NCBI GenBank assembly: GCA_016722505.1
Contig: JADKJH010000001.1
Span: forward strand, 186,001 to 250,000
Reading direction: 5' to 3'
Source: Holophagaceae bacterium
GTDB lineage: Bacteria; Acidobacteriota; Holophagae; Holophagales; Holophagaceae
Length of the DNA stretch: 64,000 nt
In this document: positions 60,648 to 64,000 of the stretch, in pieces
How positions within the stretch are numbered: the first letter of the stretch is position 1
Layout: the number at the start of each line of letters is the position of its first letter
Translations under genes and position numbers: made by a program
The notes under the pieces: generated by a model
Told to the model about the DNA's origin: nothing
Databases searched by the model: none
Seen by the model: the letters and a program-made list of their open reading frames with translations, nothing else

Positions 60648-62135
60648 ATGAATGATGCCATCGCCCTCAGCCCCAACAAGCTCGTGCGCGCCTTGGGAAA
60701 GCCTGCGGCAGAGTTCACGAAGCAGGACATCATCCGGTACATTCAAGAGAACGATATCCGCATGTTCAATTTCCGCTACGTGGCGGGGGATGGGCGCCTC
60801 AAGAAATTGAACTTCGTCATCAACAGCAAGGCGCATCTCGACAAAGTGCTGTCCATGGGCGAGCGGGTGGATGGCTCCAGCCTCTTCTCCTTCGTCTCCG
60901 CGGACTCCAGCGATCTCTATGTGGTGCCGCGGTACCGCACAGCCTTCGTGAATCCCTTCAGCCAAGTGCCCACCCTCGACTTCATCTGCTCGTTCTACAA
61001 CAACCAGGGCGATCCGCTGGAAAGCGCGCCGGAATTCATCCTGCGCAAGGCCCAGCGCGAGTTGCAGGCGAAGACCGGCGCCACGCTGGAAGCCCTGGGC
61101 GAGCTGGAATACTACCTTTTTTCAGAAGTGGACCGCATCTACCCCATCGTGGAGCAGAAGGGCTACCACGAATCCCACCCCTTCTCGAAGTGGGGCCTGG
61201 TGCGGCGCGAGGCCATGCAGGTCATCAGCGAGATGGGCGGCATGATCAAGTACGGCCACGCCGAAGTCGGCAACATCATCGCCAACGATATGGAGATGGT
61301 GCAACACGAGATCGAGTTCCTGCCGGTGCCCATCGAGGACGCCGCGGACCAGCTGGTGGCGGCCAAATGGGCCCTGCGGGAAGTGGCCTACAAACATGGT
61401 CTGGAAGTCACCTTCGCCCCCAAGATCATCGTGGGCCAAGCTGGCAGCGGCCTCCATATCCACAGCCGCCTGGTGAAGGATGGCGTGAACCTGATGGCCG
61501 ATGAGAAGGGTTTGACGGACACCGCCAAAAAAGTGATCGCGGGCTACCTGATGTGTTCCGAATCCCTCACGGCCTTCGGCAACACCGTCCCAACCTCCTT
61601 CCTGCGCCTGGTGCCGCACCAGGAGGCGCCCACAAGCATCTGCTGGGGCGATCGGAACCGTTCGGTGCTGGTGCGCGTGCCCCTGGGCTGGGTGGGCGTG
61701 GGCGACAAGATGCAGCGCGACGCCAACCCGCTTGAAGCACCCGGAACGGGACGATTCGAAAACAATCAGACCGTGGAGATCCGCAGCCCTGATGGGTCCG
61801 TCAACATCCACCTGCTCCTGGCGGGCCTGGCGGTGGCCGCGCGGTACGGCCTGGAACACCCCGAGGCGTTGAAGGTGGCCGAGCAGCTTTTCGTGCGGGC
61901 GGACGCCTCGAAGGTGCAGGGACTCAGGCAGCTCCCAGCCTCCTGTTTCGAAGCAGGCGATTGCCTGAAGCGCGATCGCGCCCGCTATGAAGAGGGCGGC
62001 GTGTTCCCAGCGGGGCTCATTGATTCCCTCGTCCAGAATCTCCAGGCCTTCGACGATCTGAACATGAGCGAGAAACTCTTCGGCAACGCCGATTCCCTGC
62101 GCCAGCTAGTGGCCCGCCACCTGCAATGCGGATGA
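60648..62135 (+). CDS. glnA: Glutamine synthetase
   Basis: The enzyme condenses glutamate and ammonia with ATP. The 495-residue chain has the beta-grasp N-domain, the catalytic metal Glu motif (LGELEYYLF), MEMVQHEIEFLPVP, GQAGSGLHIHSRL (ATP/ammonia region), NRSVLVRVPLGW and a C-terminal helical domain. The usual adenylylation-site sequence of type I enzymes is not evident, so regulation may differ. ATG 60648 has GGAG 6 nt upstream; an ATG 18 nt earlier is possible. It resembles the variant family with an N-terminal FTKQDIIRYIQENDIRMFNFRYV segment. It stands alone, followed by a repeat element. Confidence 0.9.
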   Translation: MNDAIALSPNKLVRALGKPAAEFTKQDIIRYIQENDIRMFNFRYVAGDGRLKKLNFVINSKAHLDKVLSMGERVDGSSLFSFVSADSSDLYVVPRYRTAFVNPFSQVPTLDFICSFYNNQGDPLESAPEFILRKAQRELQAKTGATLEALGELEYYLFSEVDRIYPIVEQKGYHESHPFSKWGLVRREAMQVISEMGGMIKYGHAEVGNIIANDMEMVQHEIEFLPVPIEDAADQLVAAKWALREVAYKHGLEVTFAPKIIVGQAGSGLHIHSRLVKDGVNLMADEKGLTDTAKKVIAGYLMCSESLTAFGNTVPTSFLRLVPHQEAPTSICWGDRNRSVLVRVPLGWVGVGDKMQRDANPLEAPGTGRFENNQTVEIRSPDGSVNIHLLLAGLAVAARYGLEHPEALKVAEQLFVRADASKVQGLRQLPASCFEAGDCLKRDRARYEEGGVFPAGLIDSLVQNLQAFDDLNMSEKLFGNADSLRQLVARHLQCG

Positions 62136-62154
62136 TGAACCTTGAAGCGATGGA

Positions 62155-62220
62155 AGCCACGAAGAGACACGAACAACACACGAATTTCTCTATTCGTGCC
62201 CTTCGTGCGGCTTCGTGGCT
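62155..62220. repeat. Helically phased inverted repeat (CACGAA x3 / TTCGTG x3)
   Basis: CACGAA occurs at 62158, 62168 and 62179 and its complement TTCGTG at 62193, 62202 and 62212, so units recur about every 10 bp and mirror each other. The outermost arms, AGCCACGAAG and CTTCGTGGCT, are a perfect 10-bp stem. It lies between glnA and the P-loop gene and could act as a terminator-like hairpin or a protein-binding array. Confidence 0.75.
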
Positions 62221-62251
62221 GAATTGACGGAATAACATTAGGATGAATTAC

Positions 62252-63262
62252 ATGAGCCAACTTCTCGATACCATCCTCCTCTTCAGCCTGCCCGCCTCGG
62301 GCAAATCGGAGGTGCGCCGCTACCTGGCCAGCCTCACGCCGGATCAATGCCGGAACGATTTCCACATGGGGCCTACCCTTCAGCTGGACGACTATCCCTA
62401 CGTCCACTTGATGCATCGCATCGACGACGAGCTGAAGGCTAATGGCCTCGACTACGCCTACTACCGCGGGTCGAACCGCCCCTTCATTGATGATTGGACC
62501 TGGGCTGTCCTCATCGAATTACTGAACGAAGATTACGCCGACCTCATGGCCAGCCGCCAGATCGAGGTTCCCAGCGCCGCGCAGCACCTGTTCGACCGGC
62601 TTGATGCGGCCCACGCGCGGGTTGGTTTGTCCCAGCCCCTGGGCGAGGTCCCTCACCGCATCCGAGTGCGAATGGCCGAAGTTCTGGAAGCCGAGTGCCG
62701 CGCGGAATTGGATGTGCTCAACCGTCAGAACGCCCAGGACAAGACCGGCCGCACCTTGGTCATCGAGGCCGCCCGGGGAGGCGCCCACGGATCGGCCTTC
62801 CCGCTGACGCCGCCCCATGGCTACGACTCGGCGTTCCAGACGCTGTCTCCCGCCATCCTGGAGAAGGCCGTCGTGCTTTATGTGTGGGTGGATCCCGCCG
62901 AAAGCCGCCGGAAGAACATCGAACGCGGCCGCCCCGACGGCCAAGGCAGCATCCTCAACCACAGCGTGCCCATGGAAGTGATGTTGGGCCAGTACGGCTG
63001 TGATGACATGGCCTGGCTCATAGAACAGTCGGAGCAGATGGATAAGAGCGACCGCCCCGGCACCATCCGCGTCGAGCGCATCATTCAGGAAGGCGACCGT
63101 TACGCGACGAAGGTTTACCACCTCCCCGTGGCTCGTTTCGACAACCGGAAGGACCTCACCACCTTCGTCCGGGAGGATCACAAACTATGGAAGCAGTCCG
63201 ATGTGCAGGCCATCCACGACGAACTGAAAGCCGCCTTCGATCAGCTGAGCGCCGGGAGATGA
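62252..63262 (+). CDS. P-loop NTPase of unknown function
   Basis: The 336-residue cytoplasmic protein opens with a Walker A (LFSLPASGKSEV) directly after the start, like adenylate-kinase-type small-molecule or nucleotide kinases. Further features are FHMGPTLQLDDYPY, a TLVIEAARGG segment that may contain the Walker B acid, and VVLYVWVDPAESRRKNIERGRPDG, which looks like a lid-type region rich in Arg. I do not recognise a characterised homologue. The AGGA overlapping an ATG at 62243 suits ATG 62252 (8 nt spacing). It follows glnA after a repeat element; a functional link is not evident. Confidence 0.75.
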   Translation: MSQLLDTILLFSLPASGKSEVRRYLASLTPDQCRNDFHMGPTLQLDDYPYVHLMHRIDDELKANGLDYAYYRGSNRPFIDDWTWAVLIELLNEDYADLMASRQIEVPSAAQHLFDRLDAAHARVGLSQPLGEVPHRIRVRMAEVLEAECRAELDVLNRQNAQDKTGRTLVIEAARGGAHGSAFPLTPPHGYDSAFQTLSPAILEKAVVLYVWVDPAESRRKNIERGRPDGQGSILNHSVPMEVMLGQYGCDDMAWLIEQSEQMDKSDRPGTIRVERIIQEGDRYATKVYHLPVARFDNRKDLTTFVREDHKLWKQSDVQAIHDELKAAFDQLSAGR

Positions 63263-63520
63263 CGGACTTTTCAAAATGACGTAAAAAAGGTGCCTGGGTC
63301 ACCACAGACCCGCTGTGGATTCCGGGCCTCTGGACTTAGTTCCGGGCCGAAACCGCTTCGGGTGGACCTAGTCAAATGAAACAGTTCCTTTTATCGATCC
63401 TTCAACCGAGCCTTGCTCTTCGATGAGCTAAGGATCGAGGCCCACAAGTGTCCCGTCCGAAGGTTTTTCTTGAAATGAGACCGATCGTTCTATATCTTTT
63501 CATTTCGGAGAGAACCAATC
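63263..63520 (+). other. Intergenic region upstream of the TetR gene
   Basis: Short inverted repeats occur (GGGTC-N6-GACCC at 63294-63309), with no clear T-run after them. The only strong signals are the promoter and palindrome at 63470-63496. I see no gene here. Confidence 0.5.
63470..63496 (+). promoter_or_regulatory. Promoter and palindromic operator of the TetR-family gene
   Basis: AGACCGATCGTTCT (63478-63491) is a palindrome with one mismatched pair (AGAnCGATCGnTCT), typical of TetR-family operators. It lies just before a TATATC -10 candidate (63491-63496), with TTGAAA at 63470-63475 as a possible but closely spaced -35. Autorepression by the downstream regulator is likely. Confidence 0.6.
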
Positions 63521-64000
63521 ATGAGCCAGGTGCGGGAACGGATTCTTGAGGTGGCCTCAAACCTTTTCTACAAAAAGGGGATCCAGGCGGTGGGCGTGGA
63601 CGCGATCATCGCCCAGGCCGAAGTCGCGCGCATGAGCTTCTATCGCCATTTCAAATCGAAGGAAGGCCTGGTGCTGGCCTTCCTGGAGCAGCGGGACGAG
63701 CAAATCAGGAGTTGGTTCGAAACGGAGGTCATTCGACTGGCTCCGGAGCCCATGGATCGGCCTCTTGCGGTGTTTGATGCGCTGGCCCTGCGCTTCGCCA
63801 CCCAGGATTACCGCGGCTGCGCGTTCATCAACACGATGGCCGAGATCCCGAACCGGGAAGACCTGGTCCACCAGGCTTCAGCGAAACACAAGGCGCTGTT
63901 CCAGGATTACCTCGCGCGCCTGCTCCGGGACGCTGGCTTCAGCGATGAATATGCGCCGGACCTGCTGCAACTCTTCGACGGCGCGGTCGTTTCAGCGGTC
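63521..64000 (+). CDS. TetR/AcrR-family transcriptional regulator (3' truncated)
   Basis: The first 160 residues are present and the gene runs off the window. The N-terminal helix-turn-helix is typical: MSQVRERILEVASNLFYKKG, then QAVGVDAIIAQAEVARMSFYRHFKSKEGLV. The ligand-binding part contains GCAFINTMAEIPNRED, reminiscent of regulators with a TetR_C_6/YxaF-type C-domain. GGAG lies 10 nt before the ATG. A palindrome in its promoter suggests autoregulation. Ligand and targets are unknown; the target genes are probably downstream of the window. Confidence 0.9.
   Translation, partial: MSQVRERILEVASNLFYKKGIQAVGVDAIIAQAEVARMSFYRHFKSKEGLVLAFLEQRDEQIRSWFETEVIRLAPEPMDRPLAVFDALALRFATQDYRGCAFINTMAEIPNREDLVHQASAKHKALFQDYLARLLRDAGFSDEYAPDLLQLFDGAVVSAV

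Noticed and set aside
61122..61859. 245-codon frame antisense to glnA
   Set aside because: A His-rich mirror of a conserved enzyme with all glutamine synthetase motifs in the sense frame.

Overview
The window looks like the chromosome of a GC-rich, Gram-negative, respiratory bacterium. My best guess is Acidobacteriota, class Holophagae (Geothrix or Holophaga relatives). The grounds are many multiheme c-type cytochromes with NHL propellers and an outer-membrane porin, system II cytochrome maturation (ResB/CcsA), a HemX-HemA pair and signal peptides with lipoboxes. This is inference; there is no rRNA or tRNA gene to anchor it. I see no prophage, IS element or CRISPR array.

Layout. 1-7.6 kb: end of a metallo-beta-lactamase-fold hydrolase, a secreted Arg-rich protein, a repeat-packed intergenic region, an OPT peptide transporter with a DUF885-like peptidase, and hemX-hemA. 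7.8-32.9 kb: an electron-transfer island. It holds a membrane GGDEF-EAL protein, a giant roughly 42-heme cytochrome split by a frameshift, an OB-fold lipoprotein, and a six-gene minus-strand operon (NHL propeller, OmcE-like tetraheme cytochrome, beta-barrel porin, 7-8-heme cytochrome, parvulin lipoprotein, five-heme paralogue). A response regulator and kinase follow, then a plus-strand operon (NHL propeller, 13-heme cytochrome with phage-like beta repeats, ResB, lipoprotein, CcsA) and a B12-binding radical SAM gene. 33-40 kb: an acyltransferase and the AddAB-like helicase-nuclease. 40-45 kb: a BlaI/BlaR1-like pair with an unusual sensor domain, then copper homeostasis (copA, csoR, copZ). 45-54.5 kb: an FAD oxidoreductase and a glycogen cluster (glgB, glgP; pgi, glgA, glgC convergent). 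54.6-64 kb: a 1,887-residue secreted PHP-domain multidomain protein, glutamine synthetase, a P-loop protein and the start of a TetR regulator.

How it fits together. The island looks like one extracellular electron-transfer system: heme supply (hemA), cytochrome maturation (ResB/CcsA), an outer-membrane conduit (porin plus cytochromes), candidate filament-forming cytochromes (OmcE-like) and folding help (parvulin). The two NHL-cytochrome operons start from promoter-leader regions that are clearly paralogous: about 49 of 63 positions match without gaps, followed by a second conserved block about 40 nt on. Both begin with a CRP/FNR-family palindrome (GTGA-N6-TCAC). Similar palindromes precede the c-di-GMP gene and the radical SAM gene, so I infer one regulon.

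Sequence quality. Several 1-2 nt indels (in the giant cytochrome and in copA) break or recode otherwise perfect family sequence, mostly in short homopolymers. They may be assembly errors or real mutations; reads would decide.
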